Source: Metaruminococcus_A gallistercoris (lineage in GTDB: Bacteria > Bacillota > Clostridia > Oscillospirales > Ruminococcaceae). From it: a stretch of DNA of 64,000 nt. Both the position numbers and the translations under genes were made by a program. The notes under the pieces are model-generated. The model ran no database searches. It was not told where the DNA came from and saw nothing but the letters and a program-made list of their open reading frames with translations. The stretch is from positions 62,001 through 126,000 of the forward strand of contig CAJFNQ010000017.1 in assembly GCA_904394975.1 (NCBI GenBank), in the 5' to 3' direction. Shown here piece by piece: positions 42,175-50,695 of this stretch; the stretch's first letter is position 1; each line of letters opens with the position of its first letter.

Positions 42175-44346
42175 CTAATTTCTCATGATAACATCGGGCT
42201 CGTATTTATTGGTCAGCACAAGCGAAATGACAGATGGTAAAACCACCGAACCAATGGAAATGAGCAGCAGCCACAACAGCGTGTCCGCTCCAAAGAAAAA
42301 TCCTTCTACGATCCGTGAAGCCACTGCATATGTTCCATATGCTAGAATCAGTGAAACCACAAAAGTCGCCACAGCCTGCAGCACCATTTCGGTCATGACC
42401 AATTTCCACACTTCTTTCCGGGTCATTCCATTTGCGCGAAGCATGGCAAATTCGTACTTTCTGCGGTCAATGATGTTGACATAAACGATTGCGGAAAGAC
42501 AAAGAACAACGACAAGTACTGCCAGTGAAATATACAAAGCCACATTTTGGGTGTTTTCTGTCGATTCGGTCACAGCATGGTAATCCTGATACTCCTGTAC
42601 CACGTCGATGTCAGGAGCAATTTTTGCGATTTCCGCTTTTACTGCATCAATGTTCGCAACATCGTCTACTCTTAAATAATACGCCCAAGGACGCCAATTA
42701 AAGTAATCATGTTCTGACAAATCGGGATATAATTCACGAAGCATTTCTGGTATTTCCGTTAACGTGTTCTTGTCAATACATTCCTGAAGTATTGCGCAGG
42801 GAGCATAAACATATGCACCCATATTAAATGAAGCTGCATTTGTATATATACCTCTTACAGGCAGCGTAATCGTATCTCTTACACACCAATCCGTTGACAT
42901 CGTAAAGTCATATTCTTGTCCCTCAGATGTCGTTCCTGAAGCAGTACTTTCAAATCTTTTAGCGGGTACATAAACATCTAGTGTTATAACAAGTCCCAGC
43001 ACATCATCTTCAGAAATATCAATTCCAAGCGCCGTTGCTAATTCCATGGGAATATATGCACCCTTACCAGCTTCGACTCTGGGATTAATTACTTTGCTTC
43101 CCAATTCATAAGTGCCATAACTCAAATAAGAAGATATGACATAATAACCTTGGCTGACTGGATATTCTTGTTGCAAATCATTATATTCAGTTTCGCTGAG
43201 CATTTGAGTTGTAAACCCAAATACACCTGTTTTTCCATTTTCATTTTCATATGAAATATAAAACGGCGGCAAGATACTTTCCGAGAGCTCATCTTCGCCA
43301 ATCGCCGAAATACCTCCGTTCCCAAAACTGATTAGCGGAGCCGAAGCTTCAACAAATTCAATGTTTTTAAGCTGTTCAATTTCTTCATCAGTCAAGGAAA
43401 TCGATCTCGAATCATTGGCACCGTTCCCGTAGATCGGATCGCCTTGCTTTACAGCCAAAAGTTCTCTGTTAGAAATAGATTGGTAATTCTCCTGCTGTCG
43501 CTTGCTGAAATCCTTCACATACCCGGCACTCAGTGCTGTAACCGCAATAGACGCCGCGCAAACGATCACAGTAAGGTATTTCAGCAGCTGTCCTTTTCTT
43601 GCGCTCTTGCGCAAATACCATAGGTTCAGCCAAAATCCGCTTGTTTTCCTTTGTGCCTTCTCTTCCTTTTGTTCCGCTTCTTCCGGCTCTTCCGCAACAC
43701 CCTTTATCAGCACCGCTTTTTTGTCCCGAATCTCATACACTACCTCACACTGTTCCAGTACGACCGGGCTGTGTGTGGCTATGATAACTGTCTTCCCCGC
43801 TTTTGCCGCCGCTTTTAACAAGCTGAGAATTTCCATGGTATTAGCTTCATCCAGTGATGAAGTCGGTTCGTCCGCAAGGATCAGCTCCGGTTCTTTTGCC
43901 AGCGCACACGCGAGCGCCGCCCTTTGCTGTTCCCCTCCGGACAGGGTGTTCGGCCATTCCTTTCCGCGCCCCTCCAGGCCGACCTGTCTTAGCAATTCCT
44001 CCATACGGGCGTCTCCGGTATCCGCCCCCGCAAGGGCGGCGGACAGCCGGATGTTTTCCTGTACGGTCAGCCTTGTGTTCAGGTTGTTTTCCTGAAACAC
44101 ATAGCCGATCTTTGTTTTCCGGATCTCCCCTTTTTCTTGTTCCGACCAGAGATCCACATGTTTTCCATTGAGCTCGTACTCATAATCCAAATTGGAGGAG
44201 ATCAACCCCGCACAGTACAGCAATGTTGTTTTTCCGCTGCCGGACGGACCAGTTAACGCTGTCAGTTTTCCGGACGGCGCCGTAAGGGTGCCGTCTTCGA
44301 TGACACGTTCTTGGAACGCAATCTGTATTCCTTTCAGCCTTAACAT
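42175..44346 (-). CDS. Fused ABC transporter (ATPase plus FtsX/MacB-like permease), gene 1
   Basis: 723 residues from ATG 44346, AAAGGAG eight bases upstream. ATPase with Walker A GPSGSGKTTLLYCAG, signature LSGGEQQRAALACALAK, Walker B ELILADEPTSSLD, then a helix (about 257-277), an external domain (about 290-590) and three C-terminal helices. The base composition changes sharply inside the gene: the ATPase-coding lines 43921-43980 and 43981-44040 are about 65% G+C by count, while 43201-43260 in the external domain is about 27%. Probably exports or extracts a peptide or lipid; the two small secreted-protein genes just upstream are candidate cargo. Confidence 0.88.
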   Translation of the reverse strand: MLRLKGIQIAFQERVIEDGTLTAPSGKLTALTGPSGSGKTTLLYCAGLISSNLDYEYELNGKHVDLWSEQEKGEIRKTKIGYVFQENNLNTRLTVQENIRLSAALAGADTGDARMEELLRQVGLEGRGKEWPNTLSGGEQQRAALACALAKEPELILADEPTSSLDEANTMEILSLLKAAAKAGKTVIIATHSPVVLEQCEVVYEIRDKKAVLIKGVAEEPEEAEQKEEKAQRKTSGFWLNLWYLRKSARKGQLLKYLTVIVCAASIAVTALSAGYVKDFSKRQQENYQSISNRELLAVKQGDPIYGNGANDSRSISLTDEEIEQLKNIEFVEASAPLISFGNGGISAIGEDELSESILPPFYISYENENGKTGVFGFTTQMLSETEYNDLQQEYPVSQGYYVISSYLSYGTYELGSKVINPRVEAGKGAYIPMELATALGIDISEDDVLGLVITLDVYVPAKRFESTASGTTSEGQEYDFTMSTDWCVRDTITLPVRGIYTNAASFNMGAYVYAPCAILQECIDKNTLTEIPEMLRELYPDLSEHDYFNWRPWAYYLRVDDVANIDAVKAEIAKIAPDIDVVQEYQDYHAVTESTENTQNVALYISLAVLVVVLCLSAIVYVNIIDRRKYEFAMLRANGMTRKEVWKLVMTEMVLQAVATFVVSLILAYGTYAVASRIVEGFFFGADTLLWLLLISIGSVVLPSVISLVLTNKYEPDVIMRN

Positions 44347-44395
44347 CCGCCTCACTCCTTTAGATTATGCTTTATTTTTTGTTTTAAAAGTTTGT

Positions 44396-44806
44396 TCAAT
44401 TATATGTTGGATGTCCAAAGTTATACGAATTAGAAATAAGATTATTTCCTGAATTACTCCATGTATGTCTCATAACAACCAATGGAGCAGTGGAAAGTTT
44501 CAGATTGTTTCCATATACTTTTATAGAAACTACATTGCCAAACGCTTGATTACCTGTTTTAGATGCTGATACCGATACATCCGCTCCCGTACCGTTTGAT
44601 GCCCGAAACGAAGATGATGTAACAATACTTGAGCTATTCGGCATAGAAGTTAAATAGCCTGTAAAACCCGTTCCATTCACAGAAAACCAATCATTGGTTG
44701 TGACAGGACTTTGTACAACAGCTGTTGCTAAAAACATTGAGGAAAAAAGCAACATAGTAGTACTAAGAACTGCGACCATTATATGTTTTAACCGTTTTGT
44801 ACTCAT
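44396..44806 (-). CDS. Small secreted protein A of the ABC island
   Basis: 136 residues from ATG 44806 (AAAGGAG seven bases upstream; an in-frame codon at 44836 is less likely). Signal peptide KRLKHIMVAVLSTTMLLFSSMFLATAVVQS, then a Ser/Thr/Asn/Gly-rich mature part with no cysteines (NDWFSVNGTGFTGYLTSM, TSSSFRASNGTG, RHTWSNSGNNLI). It shares the SSSFRA motif with secreted protein B and the same upstream leader element. I do not recognise the family; a bacteriocin-like or surface beta-sandwich protein is possible. The downstream transporter gene starts 50 bases after its end. Confidence 0.72.
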   Translation of the reverse strand: MSTKRLKHIMVAVLSTTMLLFSSMFLATAVVQSPVTTNDWFSVNGTGFTGYLTSMPNSSSIVTSSSFRASNGTGADVSVSASKTGNQAFGNVVSIKVYGNNLKLSTAPLVVMRHTWSNSGNNLISNSYNFGHPTYN

Positions 44807-44836
44807 TTTTATACTCCTTTCATTTTTGATATTCAC

Positions 44837-44854
44837 TTAAAAATAAACGCCCAT
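44837..44854 (-). CDS. Possible leader mini-ORF MGVYF upstream of secreted protein A
   Basis: GAAGGTGATTCCA precedes ATG GGC GTT TAT TTT TAA. The Shine-Dalgarno, spacer and first codons are conserved in front of secreted protein B (45455-45475), which suggests a translated leader or a conserved RNA element. Much too short to identify by itself. Confidence 0.4.
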   Translation of the reverse strand: MGVYF

Positions 44855-44983
44855 TGGAATCACCTTCAGTATTATTTGTTAGCAATATAATAACATATTT
44901 TTTCATATTTATAAATAAATTTTATATAAAATTACAATATTTATTTAACAAAATATTTCAAGAAGATTTATGTAATATCGTCT

Positions 44984-45418
44984 TTATTCAGAAACATCCA
45001 ATATTTCTGTGTAAAGCTCCTCTCCGGTGGAATAGGAATACCAGGTTACTTTACACCGGGTATCCGACAACCATTCCTGTTCGACGATCTTGGCAGGCCA
45101 AGGCCGCATCCTTACGGGTTCGTCGTATAAGTACGCGGTAAGAAGGAATCCGCGTACTTTGTTGTCAAATTGAAATTTGTCAATCGTTGTAGAGAGGCCG
45201 GTCATGGATGAAACCGTAAAAGTTGACCATTCTACCTTGTCGTTTTCTCCTATCGAAGAAGAGATGACAGCACGGAAGGAACTGCTTCCAACTGCATAAT
45301 CACGTACACTTACCACTTCGTTTGGTTCTTCTGCCACTGCCGGAACCGTCATAACAATCCCCAGCAGGAAAATAAGCAAAAGCGGTAATAATCTTTTTTT
45401 CAGTCTTGAGGCACACAT
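44984..45418 (-). CDS. Small secreted protein B of the ABC island
   Basis: 144 residues; AAGGAGG precedes ATG 45418. Signal peptide RLKKRLLPLLLIFLLGIVMTVPAVA with cleavage probably after AVA, then an acidic mature domain (VSVRDYAVGSSSFRAVISSS, VEWSTFTVSSMTG, FLLTAYLYDEPVRMRPWPAK, CKVTWYSYSTGEELYTEILDVSE) with one cysteine and several tryptophans, suggesting a beta-sandwich. Shares SSSFRA and its leader element with secreted protein A. Family not recognised. Confidence 0.72.
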   Translation of the reverse strand: MCASRLKKRLLPLLLIFLLGIVMTVPAVAEEPNEVVSVRDYAVGSSSFRAVISSSIGENDKVEWSTFTVSSMTGLSTTIDKFQFDNKVRGFLLTAYLYDEPVRMRPWPAKIVEQEWLSDTRCKVTWYSYSTGEELYTEILDVSE

Positions 45419-45454
45419 CGTAATACCTCCTTCGCTTTCATCATGTCAATCAAC

Positions 45455-45475
45455 CTATAAACGCATCACGCCCAT
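45455..45475 (-). CDS. Possible leader mini-ORF MGVMRL upstream of secreted protein B
   Basis: GGAGGTTGATTCCA precedes ATG GGC GTG ATG CGT TTA TAG on the minus strand. The block GATTCCAATGGGCGT is identical to that in front of secreted protein A, while the remaining codons differ. Confidence 0.4.
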   Translation of the reverse strand: MGVMRL

Positions 45476-45604
45476 TGGAATCAACCTCCAAGTTTTATTT
45501 TAGATATTTCTACACATATAAAATAACATAAATTATTAAAATTGTAAATAAATTTTATGCAAAATGTTAACATTGATGCACGGTCAAATTTTTATATATA
45601 TAAT

Positions 45605-45656
45605 AAAAAACACTCTCTTGCCCGGCAAATACTACCAAAGCAAAAGAGTGTTTTTT
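45605..45656 (-). terminator. Intrinsic terminator downstream of yunB
   Basis: Arms around CACTCTCTTGC (45611-45621) and GCAAAAGAGTG (45640-45650), one mismatch, with long A and T tracts outside (45605-45610 and 45651-45658). On the minus strand it ends the yunB transcript before secreted protein B. Confidence 0.75.
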
Positions 45657-45682
45657 TTAAATCATTCAGATAACAACATTTT

Positions 45683-46384
45683 TTATTCGCTTTCCATCAG
45701 ATACGGCAATGCCGTTTCGCTCTGCCCTAAAATTTGTGCATATGTATCCGGTACCTTTCCAACAACCATGGTTTCAGCCAAAATATACTCCGTATTGATT
45801 ACAACATCAGCAGAATAACCCGGAAGGATGGCTTTCGCTTCGATTTCTGCTTTTAACACAATTTGATGAAGCGTTTGATTGATACCAGCCGATGAAAACC
45901 GGCTTTCTGTCACAACACGAACACTGCCAGCCGGAATAATTTTAATTTCAACATTCGGACCACGTCCGCTAAGCAATCCATTGCCAAAAAGAGTTCCAAG
46001 TGGAATGTAAACCGACTGGTTTTCACCTTTTGAAAGAACATCTACAATTTGCTGTGTTACCTGTGTTTGCACACGATTAATAGAAACTGTATTGGATTCA
46101 ATCGATGTAATCTCTCCGTTTTGGTCGGTTGAAAGAGTTACATAACTTTCATAATTTCCTGCTGTCTCCAACACATCGGTAACAGCCTGGTTGATTATAC
46201 CCGTCATTGCCGTTTTTACTTGATATCCAGCCATGGATGTAATGACAGGGCGAATGGAGTGATCCAGCCAAATACACAGCAACAGAAGAAAAACGCCAAA
46301 CCATAATATTTTATATGACTTTTTGGCCGGAGATATAATCCTTCGCCGATGGATAAACCGCAATCTTCTTCTGTGCCACGCCAT
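45683..46384 (-). CDS. yunB: Sporulation protein YunB
   Basis: 233 residues from ATG 46384 (GGTGGTGAG upstream). Basic N-terminus, one membrane helix (KILWFGVFLLLLCIWLDH), then the conserved YunB region (NQAVTDVLETAGNYESYVTLSTDQNGEITSIESNTVSINRVQ; IPLGTLFGNGLLSGRGPNVEIKIIPAGSV). YunB is a mother-cell sporulation protein of unknown biochemical role. It lies just after mutS2. Confidence 0.9.
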   Translation of the reverse strand: MAWHRRRLRFIHRRRIISPAKKSYKILWFGVFLLLLCIWLDHSIRPVITSMAGYQVKTAMTGIINQAVTDVLETAGNYESYVTLSTDQNGEITSIESNTVSINRVQTQVTQQIVDVLSKGENQSVYIPLGTLFGNGLLSGRGPNVEIKIIPAGSVRVVTESRFSSAGINQTLHQIVLKAEIEAKAILPGYSADVVINTEYILAETMVVGKVPDTYAQILGQSETALPYLMESE

Positions 46385-46436
46385 TTTCTCACCACCACGT
46401 TGCAATATATGCCGGATGGTAAAAAAACGTGAATAA

Positions 46437-48803
46437 TTATTTCAATTCGGCGATGGTCACACCACTTTCTCCTTCACCATAAACACCCAACCGATAGGTA
46501 CGAACACTCGGATGATTTTTTAGCCGCTGCTGAACCGCTTTCCGCAACGCTCCAGTTCCTTTTCCATGAATGATATTGATTTGGTGGATACCACTCATAA
46601 CCGCATTATCAATAAACATATCCAAATCCATGAGCGCTTCTTCAACCGTTTCGCCCCGTAAATCTACTTCAGTTGTCACCTTGCGTTCCGCGTTAGAACG
46701 AACGTTTCGGGTAGTTTTCCCCTGAAACTGTACGGCTTTTTCCTTTAACAAACGCAAGTTAGAAATTGGCACACGGGTTTTTATAATTCCTGCCTGCACC
46801 AACACATTTCCGGAAGCGTCCGGCTCCTGCAAAACAGTGCCTTTTTTATCAATATCAAAAATCAGCACGACGTCACCTTTTTTTAAAGGTCTTGGCAGAA
46901 CATAATCGGTATTTTTACGCTCGGTAACGGGATTCGCCATATCATAAAGTTTATCCATACGCCCTTTCAAGCCGGATTTTGCCTGAAAGGTGCGAATCGA
47001 AAACTCTTCCCGTTCCTTCTGCTTCCGGAGCTGATCCAATTCGTCCATCAATTGCTGTGAAGCAGCGCGAACATCATCCACAATTTTTTTGGCAGTTTCT
47101 CTCGCGCGCTGAATTTCCTGCTCGGCCTGTTTTTCAGCATTTTTACGCTGACGTTCCAATTCCTCGCGCATACGCTTGACTTCTACACTTTTTTCGGAAA
47201 GTTCGGTTTCAGCATGTTCATAGCGTTGGCGAGAGGCCTCCAGTGAATCCACAACTTCCTCAAAGCGCTTGTTTTCGGTGGAAACTAACTGACCGGCTTC
47301 TTCAATGATATCCGGCGCAAGGCCAAGTCGTCTGGAAATGGCAAACGCATTCGAACGACCCGGAACACCAATCAATAAACGATAAGTAGGCATGAGGGTT
47401 TGGATATCAAATTCACAGCAAGCATTTTCTACCCTGGATGTTTGCAACGCATACATTTTCAATTCTGCATAATGAGTCGTAGCGGCAAGTTTGCATCCAA
47501 TGGTACGAAACTGTTCCAAAATAGCAGTTGCCAGTGCTGCACCTTCTACCGGATCGGTACCGGAGCCGAGTTCATCCAACAAAACCAATGAATGTTCCGT
47601 AACATGCCGCAAAATAAATACAATATTTTTCATATGAGCAGAAAAAGTAGAAAGACTTTGCTCAATGCTCTGCTCATCACCAATGTCTACGAGAACACGG
47701 TCAAACACCGAAATGCGGCTTCCCTCTCCGGCGGGGATCAATAAACCGCACATGGTCATAATGGTTAATAACCCAATCGTTTTTAGGGTTACTGTTTTTC
47801 CACCGGTGTTCGGGCCAGTAATAACGAGTTGTTCAAACTCTTCTCCTAATTCCAAATCAATCGGCACTACTTTATCCGATGGAATCAAAGGATGTCTTGC
47901 CTTTTTTAACAGAATACGCCCGTCATCCGCTACAACGGGTGTTGTTGCTTTTATATCCAGCGCATATTCTGACTTGGCAAAAATCACATTTAAAACAACC
48001 GAGTAATCAAAATCCGCCTGAATTTCTTCTGCGACATCTGCGCACAAAGCAGAAAGTTCAGCAAGAATGCGCTCAATTTCTTCATTTTCCTGCGCTTGAA
48101 GAACACGAACTTCGTTGTTTACTTCAACAACCGAAACCGGTTCAATAAACATGGTGGCGCCACTGGCAGATGTATCGTGTACAAGACCTGGTACTTCATT
48201 GCGATATTCCGCTTTTACCGGAACAACAAAACGCCCGTCACGAATGGTGACAATTGCATCCTGCAAATATTTCTGATACGAAGGCGAGCGAATCATTTTA
48301 TCAAGGTGATCCCGGGCTTTTGTATGAAGATTGCGAATTTTTCTGCGTATGGAGAATAATGCGTCACTCGCGGAATCATCGATTTCATCCTCAGAAAGAA
48401 TCGAATCAAAAATGCGTTCTTCCAATTGTTTTCGCTGAGCCAACGCTTCAAAAAACGGTTTTAAAGACCCAACAGTATCTGTTTGCCCTTTCCACTCCAA
48501 CAATAACCGCGCCTGACGCAAAACAGCTGCTACGGAAAGCAAATCTAAATTCGACAAAACGCCGCCTGCTGAACATCGTTTCAAAAACGATTCAGGATTT
48601 TTTAAATTTTGAAAACGCGGAAGGCCAAAACGCAAGGAAAGAGATAGCGCATCCGAAGTTTGTTCAACCAATCGAGAAACTTCCTCAAATTTATAGCTTG
48701 GTTCGAGCGATTCAATCCGATCTTTCGCTTCGTCAATTACCGCTTTTTCTGAAACTTTATGTAATATTTTGTCAAGTTCAAGCGCTTTACAGTGCTTTTT
48801 CAT
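46437..48803 (-). CDS. mutS2: MutS2 ATPase/endonuclease
   Basis: 788 residues. Core and clamp domains, Walker A TGPNTGGKTVTLKTIG, Walker B LVLLDELGSGTDPVEGAALA, a long coiled coil (about residues 500-640), KOW-like segment (KKGDVVLIFDIDKKGTV) and a C-terminal Smr domain (VDLRGETVEEALMDLDMFIDN; IIHGKGTGALRKAV). MutS2 lacks the mismatch-recognition domain and acts in recombination control or on collided ribosomes. Its start overlaps the recO stop by four bases. Confidence 0.96.
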   Translation of the reverse strand: MKKHCKALELDKILHKVSEKAVIDEAKDRIESLEPSYKFEEVSRLVEQTSDALSLSLRFGLPRFQNLKNPESFLKRCSAGGVLSNLDLLSVAAVLRQARLLLEWKGQTDTVGSLKPFFEALAQRKQLEERIFDSILSEDEIDDSASDALFSIRRKIRNLHTKARDHLDKMIRSPSYQKYLQDAIVTIRDGRFVVPVKAEYRNEVPGLVHDTSASGATMFIEPVSVVEVNNEVRVLQAQENEEIERILAELSALCADVAEEIQADFDYSVVLNVIFAKSEYALDIKATTPVVADDGRILLKKARHPLIPSDKVVPIDLELGEEFEQLVITGPNTGGKTVTLKTIGLLTIMTMCGLLIPAGEGSRISVFDRVLVDIGDEQSIEQSLSTFSAHMKNIVFILRHVTEHSLVLLDELGSGTDPVEGAALATAILEQFRTIGCKLAATTHYAELKMYALQTSRVENACCEFDIQTLMPTYRLLIGVPGRSNAFAISRRLGLAPDIIEEAGQLVSTENKRFEEVVDSLEASRQRYEHAETELSEKSVEVKRMREELERQRKNAEKQAEQEIQRARETAKKIVDDVRAASQQLMDELDQLRKQKEREEFSIRTFQAKSGLKGRMDKLYDMANPVTERKNTDYVLPRPLKKGDVVLIFDIDKKGTVLQEPDASGNVLVQAGIIKTRVPISNLRLLKEKAVQFQGKTTRNVRSNAERKVTTEVDLRGETVEEALMDLDMFIDNAVMSGIHQINIIHGKGTGALRKAVQQRLKNHPSVRTYRLGVYGEGESGVTIAELK

Positions 48804-49561
48804 TCTTTTATTTCCTCCATTAATGAATGATAAATCTCCAAGGATTTAAAGCTTCGTTCAGTATGATACAACACATATTTTTCTGTTATCGCAGACAAAA
48901 GGCAAGCAGAATCCTTTGATACCGTAAAGCTAAACAGCTTGTCATCAGAAGAATAAATAATATGCCTTAATGCTGCCAAAACAGAGGGTGTTAATTGACA
49001 AAAGTATGCGCTGATTGCGTCCTTTTTACAGGCATCACACAACAAGCAGCCTCGTGATAAATCAAAATAAAATATGCTCTTTTCATAAGCGTGGCATTCT
49101 TTGCAGCATACCAAATCAGGCATAAATCCAGCCATAGAAATCAATCGAAATTCATTCACTGCTTTCAGAAAACGAGTGCTTTTCTTATCCTCTTTTAAAA
49201 GATAAAAGCTGTTGAGTAAAAGCCGTTTGATTGGGAGAAGGTGTTCTTGTGAAGGCGTTAAAAAACAAACCAGTTCACACAAATAATCCGCCAATGCCAC
49301 TTTTGTGACATCCAGGCGGAGATTATAAAATGTTTCAATTGCTGTGGCTTTTGTAACGGAATAACGATCTTTATTATGAAAAAGTGTCAATTCGCTGTAA
49401 CAAAACGGCTGAAGCGCACCGTTTAATTTGCTTTTTGGCCGCTTTACTCCGCGTGCAGCTGCTTCAATAATTCCAAGTTCTTCTGTCAACAGCGTTACGA
49501 TTGCATCGTTTTCGCCGATGCTCCGCTTTTTTAATACCACTCCGTTGATGGTTGTAACCAT
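48800..49561 (-). CDS. recO: DNA repair protein RecO
   Basis: 253 residues from ATG 49561 (MVTTINGVVLKKRSIGENDAIVTLLTEELG), with GAGGAGGG upstream. OB-fold N-terminus and a zinc-finger-like block (CCKECHAYEKSIFYFDLSRGCLLCDAC). RecO loads RecA with RecR. The upstream small gene overlaps its first 98 bases. Confidence 0.93.
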   Translation of the reverse strand: MVTTINGVVLKKRSIGENDAIVTLLTEELGIIEAAARGVKRPKSKLNGALQPFCYSELTLFHNKDRYSVTKATAIETFYNLRLDVTKVALADYLCELVCFLTPSQEHLLPIKRLLLNSFYLLKEDKKSTRFLKAVNEFRLISMAGFMPDLVCCKECHAYEKSIFYFDLSRGCLLCDACKKDAISAYFCQLTPSVLAALRHIIYSSDDKLFSFTVSKDSACLLSAITEKYVLYHTERSFKSLEIYHSLMEEIKE

Positions 49562-49667
49562 CCGGATAGCCCTCCTCGCGGTGTACTGCAACAGCATTAC
49601 AGTAATTTAAATAATCTTCTACTTTTCCTGTTTGTTCAAATTTGCACCAAGCTTCAAATTCATTCAT
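49464..49667 (-). CDS. YqzL-like small protein overlapping recO
   Basis: 67 codons: MNEFEAWCKFEQTGKVEDYLNYCNAV resembles the short YqzL family (one tryptophan, xxTGxxxxYLxY), which lies between era and recO in Bacillus. YqzL is normally under 50 residues; here the frame runs on for some 98 bases inside recO (49464-49561), so the last third is coded by the overlapped region. GAGGGAT seven bases upstream of ATG 49667. Confidence 0.65.
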   Translation of the reverse strand: MNEFEAWCKFEQTGKVEDYLNYCNAVAVHREEGYPDGYNHQRSGIKKAEHRRKRCNRNAVDRRTWNY

Positions 49668-49773
49668 AATTTAATCCCTCACTGAAAACAAAAAGTCTTC
49701 ATTAAAATTTTTGCCTTTGAAAGATAAATTATAAATGGGAATCTTTCCATATTAAGCTGGTAAGTTTTTGCAT

Positions 49774-50667
49774 TTACAAACCGAAGTTTTTCATGAAACG
49801 TTCATTATTTCTCCAGTCATTTCTAACCTTCACCCAACACTGCAGGTTAACATGCACGCCCAAAAAGTTTTCAATTTCTTTTCTTGATTCGGATGCAATT
49901 TTTTTAAGCATAGAACCGCCTTTGCCGATGATGATGCCTTTGTGGCTGTCTTTTTCGCAAAAAATCTCAGCTTCAATATCAAGAATATCAGCATTTTCGC
50001 GCTCTCTCATTTTTTCAATCACAACAGCTGTACCGTGCGGTATCTCCTGTTGAAGATTGTTAAGCAATTTTTCCCGTATGATTTCTGCAGCAATTACTTT
50101 TTCCGGCTGATCGGTAAGTGTATCATCAGGAAAAAAATGAACCCCTTCAACTGCGTACTTCCGTACTTCTGCCATCAAACGGTCTAATCCGTCGTGCTCC
50201 GATACGCTGACCGGAATCACCGCAGAAAACGGAAACAACGCGGAAAATTGCTCAATACGTTTCATCAGGCTTGCTTTATCGGAAAGAAGATCAATCTTGT
50301 TTAAAACAAGGATCGCCGGCGCACCATCCTGACGTACGTTTTCCAGAAGCTGTTTTTCGGCTGTTGTAACCTCTTCGCCTTGTGCCTCCGCCATAAAAAG
50401 AATAACATCGACATCCGACATTGATTCTTTCACCGTGTCGATCATGTGCTCGGAAAGCTTTGTGCGCGGTTTATGGAAACCAGGCGTATCCAGAAAAACA
50501 TACTGATACGCGTCTTCTGTTAAAACACCCGTGATTCTAGTGCGAGTTGTTTGAGGTTTATCCGAAACAATAGCGATTTTTTCACCCATGACAGCATTCA
50601 TCAAAGATGATTTACCAACATTGGGTTTCCCTACGATCGCAATAAATTCATGATATGATTCTTGCAA
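49774..50667 (-). CDS. era: GTPase Era
   Basis: 16S rRNA-binding GTPase of 30S maturation. P-loop IVGKPNVGKSS, FLDTPGFHKP (G3), NKIDLLSDK (G4), and a C-terminal KH domain (GIIIGKGGSMLKKIASESRKEIENFLG). I start at TTG 50667, correctly spaced from AAAGGAG; an in-frame TTG at 50685 would place that Shine-Dalgarno inside the gene. 297 residues. Confidence 0.95.
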   Translation of the reverse strand: MQESYHEFIAIVGKPNVGKSSLMNAVMGEKIAIVSDKPQTTRTRITGVLTEDAYQYVFLDTPGFHKPRTKLSEHMIDTVKESMSDVDVILFMAEAQGEEVTTAEKQLLENVRQDGAPAILVLNKIDLLSDKASLMKRIEQFSALFPFSAVIPVSVSEHDGLDRLMAEVRKYAVEGVHFFPDDTLTDQPEKVIAAEIIREKLLNNLQQEIPHGTAVVIEKMRERENADILDIEAEIFCEKDSHKGIIIGKGGSMLKKIASESRKEIENFLGVHVNLQCWVKVRNDWRNNERFMKNFGL

Positions 50668-50695
50668 AATACGCTCCTTTTTCAATGAACAAACA

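Noticed and set aside
49774..50685. TTG 50685 as the start of era
   Set aside because: The only good Shine-Dalgarno (AAAGGAG) would lie inside the gene; the TTG at 50667 is spaced correctly from it.
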